Origin: Deltaproteobacteria bacterium | GTDB taxonomy: Bacteria; Desulfobacterota; Desulfarculia; Adiutricales; Adiutricaceae | Length of the DNA: 16,056 nt | Assembly (NCBI GenBank): GCA_031257955.1 | Contig: JAIRNQ010000363.1 | Span: 1 to 16,056 of the forward strand | Direction: 5' to 3' | Shown: positions 1 through 6,162 of the stretch, piece after piece | Numbering within the stretch: position 1 is the stretch's first letter | Layout of the letters: every line of letters begins with the position of its first letter | The notes under the pieces: model-generated | What the model saw: the letters and a program-made list of their open reading frames with translations, nothing else | Told to the model about the DNA's origin: nothing | Database searches by the model: none | Program-made: the position numbers and the translations under genes

Positions 1-123
1 TTTGACGGCATTACCGGCAAGATGAGCTTCGATCAAGAGGGCGACCCGATTAAATGCGCCGTTGTGGTCCAGATTTCCGACAAAGGGGAATTCGTCTTCC
101 AGGAGTCCGTTTGTCCTAACTAA
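1..123 (+). CDS. Branched-chain amino acid ABC transporter substrate-binding protein, C-terminal end (partial)
   Basis: The window opens inside a gene. Frame 1 reads 40 codons to a TAA at 121-123. The fragment has the FDGITGKMSFDQEGDPIK pattern typical of the last segment of LivJ/LivK-type periplasmic binding proteins, which usually end with a G-x-(V/I)-x-F-D-x-x-G-D-P-x-K strand followed by a short tail. These proteins capture leucine, isoleucine, valine or related amino acids in the periplasm and hand them to the LivHM permease. The genes that follow are livH, livM, livG and livF, which supports the assignment. Two cysteines (residues 19 and 38 of the visible part) lie in the tail and might form a disulfide, which is inference. 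The substrate cannot be told from this fragment. Confidence 0.82.
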   Translation, partial: FDGITGKMSFDQEGDPIKCAVVVQISDKGEFVFQESVCPN

Positions 124-148
124 TTTGGCCTCATTCACCGCTGCCTAT

Positions 149-181
149 GGGGGTTTATCGGTTTTGAGCCGGTAAACCCCC
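149..181 (+). terminator. Hairpin between the binding-protein gene and livH
   Basis: An inverted repeat begins 25 nt after the binding-protein stop. GGGGGTTTATCGG (149-161) pairs with CCGGTAAACCCCC (169-181) around a 7-nt loop, giving 13 bp with one G-U pair. No T-run follows, so it is not a textbook intrinsic terminator. In binding-protein operons such hairpins often protect the upstream mRNA and lower expression of the permease genes. That role is inferred here from position. Confidence 0.5.
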
Positions 182-363
182 GTCATTGGGTCTGTGACGA
201 TGACGGGCCACCCACAAGTTAGTGGTCTGTCTAGCCTATCTCGGCACCGGTTCGAGATTGGCTTAAAATGCGGCGGTTTATTGGCTGGGGAAACCCAACC
301 TCGGGAAGTCAAAGTTCTGTAGGGGTAAGCTCGGAAAAGCGGGCGAGAAGTCCGGCCAAGCCG

Positions 364-429
364 ACCGGTCAGGAAGAACGGTCGGAAGGACGGTTCGGAA
401 GGGCCGGTCGAGGTGACCGGGCGGGAAGA
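364..429 (+). repeat. Degenerate ~13-bp tandem repeat upstream of livH
   Basis: About five imperfect 12-14 bp units with a core like ACGGTCGGAAGG (364-377, 378-389, 390-402, 403-415, 416-429) run up to the livH start. The units carry GGAAG/GGGAAG, so the array also supplies several Shine-Dalgarno-like strings just before the ATG at 436. The remainder of the gap between 182 and 363 shows no gene and no convincing promoter. Confidence 0.6.
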
Positions 430-435
430 TAAGGA

Positions 436-1353
436 ATGGACGCTTTCTTACAACAGTGCGTTAACGCCTTACAGTGGGGGAGTTTTTACGCCCTCATCGC
501 CTTGGGCTATACGTTGGTGTATGGGGTGTTGCGCCTCATAAATTTCGCCCATGGCGATATTTTTATGGTCGGGGCTTACATCGCCTTTTTTCTTTCCACG
601 GCCTTTCTGGACCCCAATGGCATGTTCGGATACTCAAGGGAACTTACCCTTGTCCTTACTTTGATTTTAACGATGATCCTCACCTCTTGCTGTGGAGTTA
701 CCTTAGAGAGGATAGCCTATAGGCCTCTCATGCGGAAAGGGGTTCACAGGTTATACGTGGTCATAACGGCCCTTATGTGTGGGCTGGTTTTGGAAAACGG
801 CAACCTGGCCCTCCTAGGCGCCAGCCGTCGGACCCTGCCGGAACTGTTGGAGAAGAAAGTTTATGTATTTGGTGGGATAACGGTAACCAATCTGAAGTTA
901 TTTGTAATTATAACGGCATTTTTGGTTTTCCTTTTCCTCCAATTCGTGGTTACCAAAACCCGCGTCGGCATGGCCATGAGGGCGGTTTCCTACAATAAAT
1001 TCGCCCTGCCGCTAATGGGCATACCCATGTCCAGCGTGATTGTCTTTACTTTCATTCTGGGCTCGGGCATAGCCGGGTTGGGAGGTCTCCTCTTCGCCAT
1101 GTCTTATCCGGTACTGGAACCCTATATGGGGGCCATGACCGGCTGGAAAGCTTTTATAGCCGCCGTGGTGGGCGGTATTGGCGACGTCAGGGGCGCTTTC
1201 TTGGGCGGGTTTTTGTTGGCCTTCGTTGAGGTAATGGTTACGGCGTTTTTGCCTTCCACTTTCAGGGATCTTTTCGCCTTTACCATCCTCCTGCTGATTT
1301 TATGGAAACGTCCCACGGGCATATTCGGCCTACCGTTAACCACGAAGATCTAA
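436..1353 (+). CDS. livH: Branched-chain amino acid ABC transporter permease LivH
   Basis: A 305-residue polytopic inner-membrane protein. The N-terminus (Q-W-G-S-F-Y-A-L-I-A-L-G-Y-T-L-V-Y-G) followed by the L-R-L-I-N-F-A-H-G-D motif is diagnostic of LivH. The C-terminal half has the G-S-G-I-A-G-L-G-G-L and V-V-G-G-I-G-D-V-R-G-A segments that form the cytoplasmic coupling region and last helices. LivH pairs with LivM to form the channel of the LIV-I-type importer, energised by LivG and LivF. Length and start match the family, since homologues usually begin with M-D-x-F-L-Q-Q. An AAGGA string directly abuts the ATG and GGGAAG lies a few bases further upstream, so the ribosome binding site is slightly irregular. 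The base composition is visibly more AT-rich than in the iron cluster downstream. Confidence 0.96.
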   Translation: MDAFLQQCVNALQWGSFYALIALGYTLVYGVLRLINFAHGDIFMVGAYIAFFLSTAFLDPNGMFGYSRELTLVLTLILTMILTSCCGVTLERIAYRPLMRKGVHRLYVVITALMCGLVLENGNLALLGASRRTLPELLEKKVYVFGGITVTNLKLFVIITAFLVFLFLQFVVTKTRVGMAMRAVSYNKFALPLMGIPMSSVIVFTFILGSGIAGLGGLLFAMSYPVLEPYMGAMTGWKAFIAAVVGGIGDVRGAFLGGFLLAFVEVMVTAFLPSTFRDLFAFTILLLILWKRPTGIFGLPLTTKI

Positions 1354-1381
1354 AATTTAAGTATTAAAAATTTGAGTATTA
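1352..1381 (+). repeat. Two 15-bp AT-rich tandem copies between livH and livM
   Basis: AAAATTTAAGTATTA (1352-1366) is followed directly by AAAATTTGAGTATTA (1367-1381), a single-base difference. The copies overlap the livH stop codon and fill most of the 36-nt gap to livM. No Shine-Dalgarno sequence is visible before the livM ATG, so the AT-rich unstructured leader may itself help initiation. That last point is inference. Confidence 0.75.
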
Positions 1382-1389
1382 AATAAAAT

Positions 1390-2466
1390 ATGCGACAACG
1401 TTTTTTTAACATAGTGTTTGTCTTCGCGGCCGTCGTTCTCGTGGTGGCGGCCCAGGCCGGCTTCTTTGACAACTACGTCCTAACCGTTTTGATGTTCATG
1501 GGCGTTAACATCATCTTCGCTACCAGCCTCAACCTGGTAAACGGCTACATGGGTGAGTTTTCCTGCGGCCATGGCGGATTTATGTGCGTCGGGGCTTACA
1601 TTGGCTCCCTGGTGTCCGTGGCCTTCTTTACCGGGGGCAAACTGTTTGGGGATCCCTTGCTGGGGCCAAAGCTTGCGCCTTTTCTGTTTCCCGTGGTTCT
1701 GCTCATAGCCATGTTTGTCTCAGCCCTATTTGGACTTATCGTGGCTCTTCCTTCGTTTAACACTCGGGACGATTATCTGGCCATTATTACCATAGCGGCC
1801 AATTATATCATCATTTCCATAATTGAAAATATTGACGCAATCGGCGGCCCTAGAGGCTTTTCTGGCATGAAGTCCACCATCAACGCCATGAGGGACGTGG
1901 TGGATTTGCCTTGGATGTTGATTTACGTACTCTTAAGCACCTTTTTCTGTATCATCGTTTTGTCTCGCCTGGTAACCAGCATTTACGGCAAAGGGATTAT
2001 GGCCGTTTGCCAGAACGAAGTAGCGGCCGAAATCATGGGGGTGAACACCAACAAAGTTAAAATCATGGCCTTTATGGTTTCTTCCGGTTTGGCCGGCTTG
2101 TCCGGGGTATTGTACGCTCACCTTTACGGATACGTTAACGCCCAATCTTTCAGTATACTTAAATCCACGGAAGGGCTGGTTATGGTCTACCTTGGGGGAA
2201 TGGGCTCCCTTTCGGGCGTGGTCATAGCGGCGGTGGCCTTTACCCTCTTGGGCGAATTGTTGCGCTTTATCATACCGGCGGCCAATAACGCCTTCCACGC
2301 GATTGGGCTACTGCCGGCGGACTTTGAGTTAAGCCAGATATGGAAATGGGTCATTATCCCAATGATCCTCATACTGTTAATGCAGTTTAGGCCCGAAGGC
2401 ATATTGGGAAACAAAGAACTGACAGACGTTTTTCCCCGCCTAAAGCGTTGGGTCTATTTTAAGTAG
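1390..2466 (+). CDS. livM: Branched-chain amino acid ABC transporter permease LivM
   Basis: A 358-residue inner-membrane permease, the partner of LivH. Family hallmarks in order are the N-L-V-N-G-Y-M-G-E-F-S-C-G-H-G-G-F segment (LivM proteins have G-Q-x-S-x-G-H-x-x-F here), the T-R-D-D-Y-L-A-I-I-T-I-A stretch, G-G-P-R-G-F-S-G, and the coupling-helix region N-E-V-A-A-E-I-M-G-V-N followed by S-S-G-L-A-G-L-S-G-V-L-Y-A-H. Several hydrophobic segments span the whole length, as expected for about ten helices. The gene starts 36 nt after livH with a weak or absent ribosome binding site and ends 2 nt before the livG ATG, so the genes are co-transcribed and livM-livG translation is probably coupled. 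The substrate is presumed to be branched-chain or other hydrophobic amino acids. Confidence 0.95.
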   Translation: MRQRFFNIVFVFAAVVLVVAAQAGFFDNYVLTVLMFMGVNIIFATSLNLVNGYMGEFSCGHGGFMCVGAYIGSLVSVAFFTGGKLFGDPLLGPKLAPFLFPVVLLIAMFVSALFGLIVALPSFNTRDDYLAIITIAANYIIISIIENIDAIGGPRGFSGMKSTINAMRDVVDLPWMLIYVLLSTFFCIIVLSRLVTSIYGKGIMAVCQNEVAAEIMGVNTNKVKIMAFMVSSGLAGLSGVLYAHLYGYVNAQSFSILKSTEGLVMVYLGGMGSLSGVVIAAVAFTLLGELLRFIIPAANNAFHAIGLLPADFELSQIWKWVIIPMILILLMQFRPEGILGNKELTDVFPRLKRWVYFK

Positions 2467-2468
2467 CC

Positions 2469-3266
2469 ATGTGGGCTGCGGTCGCGAAGGGGAAGCCGTT
2501 GGCATTGATGGAAATTCAGGGTTTGACCCACCGCTTTGGGGGACTCCAGGCGGTGACCGATTTTTCGCTATCCCTTGGGGAGAGAGAGATTATCGGTCTG
2601 ATAGGGCCCAACGGTGCCGGGAAAACGACCATTTTTAATCTGGTCTCCGGTTTTTATCCCCCCATGGGCGGAACCATAACCTTCCAGGGAAACGCCATCC
2701 AAGGCCTTAAGCCCCATCAGGTGGCCGGTCGCGGCATAGCCAGAACCTTTCAAAACATCAGGTTATGGGGCGACATGACCGTTTTGGACAACATTCGCTT
2801 GGCCCATACCTACGGGTTGGGTTATGGTTTTTTTGGCGCCATCTGGCGTTCAAAGCGGTACTTCAAGGAAGAGAAGCTCATAGAGGAGAACTCTCGCGAG
2901 CTTTTGGATATAATGGGTCTTTCCGACGTGACCGACGAATTCGCCAAAAACCTCCCCTACGGTTCGCAGCGACGGGTGGAACTGGCCAGGGCCCTTACCT
3001 CCAAGCCCAAGCTCTTGCTTCTGGACGAGCCGGCGGCGGGGCTCAATTCCAGCGACGTCGAAGACTTGATTAAACTGATTCAGTGGATTCATTCCGAATT
3101 TGATATTTGCGTCTGGATGATAGAGCATCAGATGAAAGTCGTGATGTCTCTCTGCCAAAAAATATCGGTCCTGGATTTCGGCCGGGTCATTGCCAGCGGC
3201 ACCCCAGACCAAATCCAATCCGACCCTGACGTCATCAAAGCTTATTTGGGAGACAGTTCACTCTAA
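2469..3266 (+). CDS. livG: Branched-chain amino acid ABC transporter ATP-binding protein LivG
   Basis: A 265-residue cytoplasmic ABC ATPase. Walker A is G-P-N-G-A-G-K-T-T (about residues 46-54), and a Q-loop region A-R-T-F-Q-N-I-R-L-W follows. The signature is Y-G-S-Q-R-R-V-E-L-A-R-A-L (from residue 164), the non-LSGGQ form usual for LivG. Walker B is L-L-L-L-D-E-P (182-188) with the D-loop A-G-L-N, and the switch histidine is in E-H-Q (219-221). LivG forms a heterodimer with LivF under LivH/LivM. The start at 2469 lies 2 nt after the livM stop, which favours coupled translation. An alternative ATG at 2508 would give 252 residues. The longer form is kept because LivG homologues also have a short leader before the first strand. 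Neither start has a good ribosome binding site. The last 57 nt have a diverged second copy 159 bp downstream. Confidence 0.95.
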   Translation: MWAAVAKGKPLALMEIQGLTHRFGGLQAVTDFSLSLGEREIIGLIGPNGAGKTTIFNLVSGFYPPMGGTITFQGNAIQGLKPHQVAGRGIARTFQNIRLWGDMTVLDNIRLAHTYGLGYGFFGAIWRSKRYFKEEKLIEENSRELLDIMGLSDVTDEFAKNLPYGSQRRVELARALTSKPKLLLLDEPAAGLNSSDVEDLIKLIQWIHSEFDICVWMIEHQMKVVMSLCQKISVLDFGRVIASGTPDQIQSDPDVIKAYLGDSSL

Positions 3267-3368
3267 GGCCACTGGCCCCAACCCCGTTCAAACTCGGTCT
3301 AGGCCATATAACATCAAAAACTAATTTATGTGATTGTTCATATTGTTGCCACCTGCTGCGACTTGGTT

Positions 3369-3419
3369 CAAATCCAGTCGGACCCAGACGCCGGTAATGC
3401 ATATTTAGGAGACGGTTAA
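3369..3419 (+). pseudogene. Decayed duplicate of the livG 3' end between livG and livF
   Basis: The livG-livF gap (3267-3424) is unusually long for this operon. Its end reads Q-I-Q-S-D-P-D-A-G-N-A-Y-L-G-D-G-stop, against Q-I-Q-S-D-P-D-V-I-K-A-Y-L-G-D-S-S-L-stop at the end of LivG. Without gaps, 3210-3266 and 3369-3425 match at 44 of 57 positions by hand count. This copy has no start and no ATPase domain, so it is a remnant of a tandem duplication or of a lost second livG-like gene. It also supplies the GGAG (3408-3411) upstream of the livF ATG. Confidence 0.7.
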
Positions 3420-3424
3420 CTCTG

Positions 3425-4144
3425 ATGTTACAGGTAAACAACTTGAAGGCCGCTTACGGTAAAATTGAGGCCCTGCATGGGGTTTCCTTTTCCGTGAACC
3501 AAGGCGAAATCGTTACCCTAATCGGTTCCAACGGTGCCGGGAAGTCCACGACCCTTAAGGCCTTGATGAGGCTCCAGCCTCCGGAGTCCCCCACGGTCAC
3601 CGGCGGGAATATATTTTTCCACGGAAGCTCAATGCTCAAGACCGAGCCCCATAACGTGGTAGGCAAGCTTAGAATGACTCTCGTCCCCGAGGGACGCCAG
3701 GTCTTCGGGAACCTGTCGGTGGTGGAAAATCTGACCCTGGCCGCCTGGACCAACAAAGGCGACGCCAAGAAAGATTTGGATTACGTCTTTGGGCTCTTCC
3801 CCCGCTTGGCCGACCGAATGAAACAACGAGGCGACACACTTTCCGGCGGCGAGCAACAGATGCTAGCGGTTGGCCGGGCCATTATGAGCAAATGTACGCT
3901 GCTCCTACTGGACGAACCCTCCATGGGCCTTTCACCTCTCCTGATGTATGAGATGTTCCGAACCCTGAAAGAACTGAACAAACAAGGGTTGACCATTATT
4001 CTGGTCGAACAGAACGCCCGCATGGCCTTGCGCCTGGCCCATCGGGGCTACGTGCTGGACACGGGAGAAATCGTGGCCCAGGGAACTGGCGAAGACTTAC
4101 TGGAAAGCCCCGACATCAAAACCGCCTATCTGGGGGGCCATTAA
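3425..4144 (+). CDS. livF: Branched-chain amino acid ABC transporter ATP-binding protein LivF
   Basis: A 239-residue ABC ATPase, the usual LivF length. Walker A is G-S-N-G-A-G-K-S-T (34-42). The signature is canonical, L-S-G-G-E-Q-Q (139-145). Walker B is L-L-L-L-D-E-P-S-M-G-L (159-169). The H-loop position holds Q in V-E-Q-N-A, as is normal for LivF. The C-terminus D-I-K-T-A-Y-L-G-G matches the family end. It heterodimerises with LivG to power the transporter. It is the last gene of the liv operon. The start follows GGAG at 3408-3411, about 13 nt before the ATG, a rather long spacing. Confidence 0.95.
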   Translation: MLQVNNLKAAYGKIEALHGVSFSVNQGEIVTLIGSNGAGKSTTLKALMRLQPPESPTVTGGNIFFHGSSMLKTEPHNVVGKLRMTLVPEGRQVFGNLSVVENLTLAAWTNKGDAKKDLDYVFGLFPRLADRMKQRGDTLSGGEQQMLAVGRAIMSKCTLLLLDEPSMGLSPLLMYEMFRTLKELNKQGLTIILVEQNARMALRLAHRGYVLDTGEIVAQGTGEDLLESPDIKTAYLGGH

Positions 4145-4191
4145 GGTCAAGCCACGACCCAACTTGGCTACCCGCCTAGCCATCACGAATA

Positions 4192-4214
4192 GCTACTTAA
4201 GTTAGCCTTTCTTT
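4192..4214 (+). terminator. Possible terminator of the liv operon
   Basis: About 48 nt after the livF stop, GCTAC and GTTAGC (4192-4206) can form a short bulged stem with a TTAA loop, followed by the pyrimidine tract CTTTCTTT. The stem is weak, but the position and T-rich tail fit intrinsic termination. Confidence 0.3.
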
Positions 4215-4334
4215 GCAAGCCATTTCGTGGACGACAGTAAAATCTTGCCTGTGGTTTAGCTCTATTCGTTCGTTCAAATTTGGTTTACAATCCCCGAGAC
4301 GGTTCCCTCGCCCCTTAAGCATCCTTTACCCTCC

Positions 4335-4527
4335 AAGCGCCTTGCCCCTTCAAACGCCCTTGCCTCGCAAGTACCATCGACCTTCTAAGCGCCTTGCCCC
4401 TTCAAACGCCCTTGGCTCACAAGTACCATCGGCCTTCAAAGCGCCTTGCGCCTTTCAAACGCCCTTGGCTCACAAGTACCATCGGCCTTCAAAGGGCTCT
4501 GCCATTTCAGTACCATCGGTCTGCGGG
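4335..4527 (+). repeat. 52-bp minisatellite, ~3.7 copies
   Basis: Units begin with AAGCGCCTTG and contain TTCAAACGCCCTTGGCT and AAGTACCATCGGCCTTC. Copies are 4335-4386 (52 bp), 4387-4438 (52 bp) and 4439-4491 (53 bp), then a shortened and diverged fourth copy at about 4492-4527. The unit length is not a multiple of three, so the array is unlikely to be coding. Units 2 and 3 are nearly identical, pointing to recent duplication. Confidence 0.88.
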
Positions 4528-5084
4528 CAACATCACCCCGGCACCCCCTTTCGTCACGGCGAACTCCCTCTGTCTAGAAAATTCCTCAGTTTCGAAAACA
4601 TGGTCGTCCCGACAATGGAAGCGGCCATGACTCGAGATTTGGGAGGCAGGAGAATGACTATTGAATAGTTGTATTTTAGTATTGACGGTTTTGATTGGCC
4701 TATTATCGCCGGGTGGATAAGCGAGAGTCGGTTTGAAGGATTTGTAGGGGCCGATCTGTTTAGTTAAAAGTGGGACGAAAAAAGAAGCCGATTGGGCGAT
4801 TGGGGCAAAGCTTGTGAGCGGCTAAAAGAGGTGCGTCCATGGTTCTGATGGCATGCTGGCAAGGTGGATTCAGCGTTGACGGATGACTGTTGGTCTTTGT
4901 TCTTTTGGGATAGGCAAAAGTGAACTGTTGGCAATAGATTGTCAGTCAGGATAAGGAATAGTACTGGGAGATAAATATTATGGCAGGATATATAGGTCAT
5001 GCTGAGAGGTGAGGGGCTTTCGTATTGGGCAGCGGGAGGTTGGTAACGGCCATAGTTAGGTGGGCCAAAAGAGGCGGAGAAGTT

Positions 5085-5106
5085 CCGGCGGCCAAGGGGC
5101 CGCCGG
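5085..5106 (-). terminator. GC-rich hairpin after the zinc-ribbon gene
   Basis: CCGGCGGCC (5085-5093) and GGCCGCCGG (5098-5106) form a perfect 9-bp stem with a 4-nt loop, 16 nt past the stop of the - strand gene at 5123. No clear T-run follows on the - strand (AACTTCTCC). It is likely a transcript-end hairpin, but could also stabilise the 3' end. Confidence 0.5.
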
Positions 5107-5122
5107 GAGGACGGGCAGGCCG

Positions 5123-5443
5123 CTAATTAAACAGCGAGGCGATTTTAGAGGCTAAGTCTTTAGCCCATATGGGAACATAGTTATTGAGGAATTCAGGTAT
5201 GATAGGGCCACCAAAAATAGCTTTGTAAATCAGCCACCCACCAATGGCGAGGAAGAACAGGATGGTCACGGAGACGAATATTATCCGGAAAAAACCCATC
5301 CTTGGTTTTTTTGGGCTCGTGGCCTCGTTTAGATCTACTTTGCAGTGAGGGCAATCCAAGGCGGGGAGCTGAATCAATTTACGGCAAGCCGGACATCTGA
5401 TTACGGCTTTGGATGCTGGATATGGTCTAGCTTGGGTAGCCAT
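5123..5443 (-). CDS. Small zinc-ribbon membrane protein
   Basis: A 106-residue protein with an N-terminal double CxxC zinc ribbon: C17-P-A-C20 and C31-P-H-C34, separated by a ten-residue loop. A short basic linker (S-P-K-K-P-R) leads to one hydrophobic segment (about residues 51-73), and about 30 residues follow. By the positive-inside rule the ribbon probably faces the cytoplasm. The start at 5443 is preferred because AGGAG lies 8-9 nt upstream on the - strand; an in-frame ATG ten codons earlier (5473) has no such site. A promoter lies at 5511-5539. Zinc ribbons of this kind are common in small proteins of unknown function and nothing here identifies a specific role. The gene stands alone between two repeat-rich spacers and opposite in direction to all its neighbours. 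Confidence 0.8.
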   Translation of the reverse strand: MATQARPYPASKAVIRCPACRKLIQLPALDCPHCKVDLNEATSPKKPRMGFFRIIFVSVTILFFLAIGGWLIYKAIFGGPIIPEFLNNYVPIWAKDLASKIASLFN

Positions 5444-5510
5444 GTCAACGTCTCCTATGGATATTAAAGGCATGCCAAAAACCGTGGGGCGAATTGAAAC
5501 GCGTTAATTA

Positions 5511-5539
5511 AATTTACAGAAAAGACAGGGATAAGTCAA
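5511..5539 (-). promoter_or_regulatory. Sigma70-type promoter for the zinc-ribbon gene
   Basis: On the - strand TTGACT (5539-5534) is followed after exactly 17 nt by TAAATT (5516-5511). That is five of six matches to the -35 box and four of six to the -10 box. Transcription would start near 5504, leaving a leader of about 60 nt before the ATG at 5443. Confidence 0.55.
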
Positions 5540-5620
5540 GATTTTTGGCACCAATGCCTGACCTTATTCCATTTTTTTTGAGTATAGGTTTGAAATTCGG
5601 AATTGCGGCGTGGGGAAGTT

Positions 5621-5920
5621 GGCCAAGGGTGCAAAGCGGCTGACGGTCTAACTTTTAGGCTGAGGGCCATAGCTGGCTTGGCTTTGGTTGGCCAAGGGTG
5701 CAAAGCGGCTGATGGTCTAACTTTTAGGCTGAGGGCCATAGTTGGCTTGGCTTTGGTTGGCCAAGGGTGCAAAGCGGCTGATGGTCTAACTTTTAGGCTG
5801 AGGGCCATAGCTGGCTTGGCTTTGGTTGGCCAAGGGGGCAAAGCGGCTGATGGTCTAACTTTTAGGCTGAGGGCCATAGCTGGTTTGGCTTTGAGTGGCC
5901 AAGGGGGGCAAATCGGTTGG
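5621..5920 (+). repeat. 69-bp minisatellite, four full copies plus a partial
   Basis: Copies begin with GGCCAAGGGTGCAAAGCGGC at 5621, 5690, 5759 and 5828, exactly 69 bp apart, and a fifth partial copy begins at 5897. The copies differ by only a few substitutions. Because 69 is divisible by three, open frames of 23-residue repeats appear on both strands (+ 5603-5989, - 5536-5877). Neither has a ribosome binding site or family resemblance, so both are taken as by-products. Each unit boundary carries the palindrome TTGGCCAA (once mutated). The array lies between the zinc-ribbon promoter and the nitroreductase promoter. Confidence 0.93.
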
Positions 5921-6029
5921 GGGAGGACTGATGGGAGGGTAATTGGGTGGAGAGGTTTGGGTTGCGGTTATCGGCTAAAACATAGGTGAAGGTTATATTT
6001 AGACGGAAGAAGGGGCTTGCAAAATAATA

Positions 6030-6058
6030 TTGACAAGGTTTCCGTTGGGTGGTATAAA
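6030..6058 (+). promoter_or_regulatory. Near-consensus sigma70 promoter of the iron cluster
   Basis: TTGACA (6030-6035, perfect -35) and TATAAA (6053-6058, five of six for -10) are separated by exactly 17 nt. The transcript would start near 6065 and carry a leader of about 97 nt before the ATG at 6163. It reads toward the nitroreductase-like gene and may drive the whole iron cluster. The flanks are AT-rich, but no good match to the 19-bp Fur box was found by eye. Confidence 0.8.
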
Positions 6059-6101
6059 CTTAGGACGTTCCATTTTGCGAATAAGACTCAATTGCATAAT
6101 A

Positions 6102-6147
6102 AAAGGGATTTAGTAGCGGACATTATATCCTCCGCTTAAGGCCCTTT
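6102..6147 (+). promoter_or_regulatory. Nested stem-loop in the leader of the nitroreductase-like gene
   Basis: An outer stem AAAGGG (6102-6107) / CCCTTT (6142-6147) encloses an inner stem AGCGGA (6115-6120) / TCCGCT (6131-6136) with a 10-nt loop. The structure ends 6 nt before the GGAGAGG ribosome binding site (6154-6160). It may influence translation or mRNA stability. No known riboswitch class is recognised. Confidence 0.4.
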
Positions 6148-6162
6148 ACCCATGGAGAGGTT

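Larger units (their letters stand above)
4145..5084. other. Gene-poor region after the liv operon
   Basis: About 940 bp with no convincing gene on either strand. The open frames that exist (for example 4213-4668 on + and 4764-5000 on -) have no family resemblance and no ribosome binding site, and the first runs through the 52-bp repeat array. The composition changes within it: pyrimidine- and C-rich in the repeats (roughly 4290-4560), then more purine/AT-rich from about 4660 to 5000. No tRNA-like fold was seen. Confidence 0.6.

Noticed and set aside
3267..3424. tRNA-like T-loop strings (GTTCAAACTC, GGTTCAAATCC) in the livG-livF gap
   Set aside because: No acceptor stem, anticodon arm or CCA-side pairing can be built around them, and the second string lies in the decayed livG duplicate.
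4213..4668. 151-codon + strand open frame after livF
   Set aside because: It runs through the 52/53-bp repeat array, whose unit is out of codon phase, has no ribosome site, and the protein is low-complexity Ser/Pro/Lys/Arg-rich with no family likeness.
4680..4710. Promoter TTGACG with TATTAT in the gene-poor spacer
   Set aside because: The spacing is only about 13 nt and no gene follows on the + strand.
4335..5920. CRISPR array
   Set aside because: The repeats are directly tandem with no unique spacers of constant size and no cas genes nearby.
5536..5989. Open frames on both strands through the 69-bp repeats (23-residue repeat proteins)
   Set aside because: They arise because 69 is divisible by three and the units are near-identical. 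Neither strand has a plausible ribosome site, and the + frame begins with TTG.
6000..6070. Fur box near the iron-cluster promoter
   Set aside because: The region is AT-rich, but no stretch matches the GATAAT-type triple repeat well enough by eye; a matrix scan would be needed.
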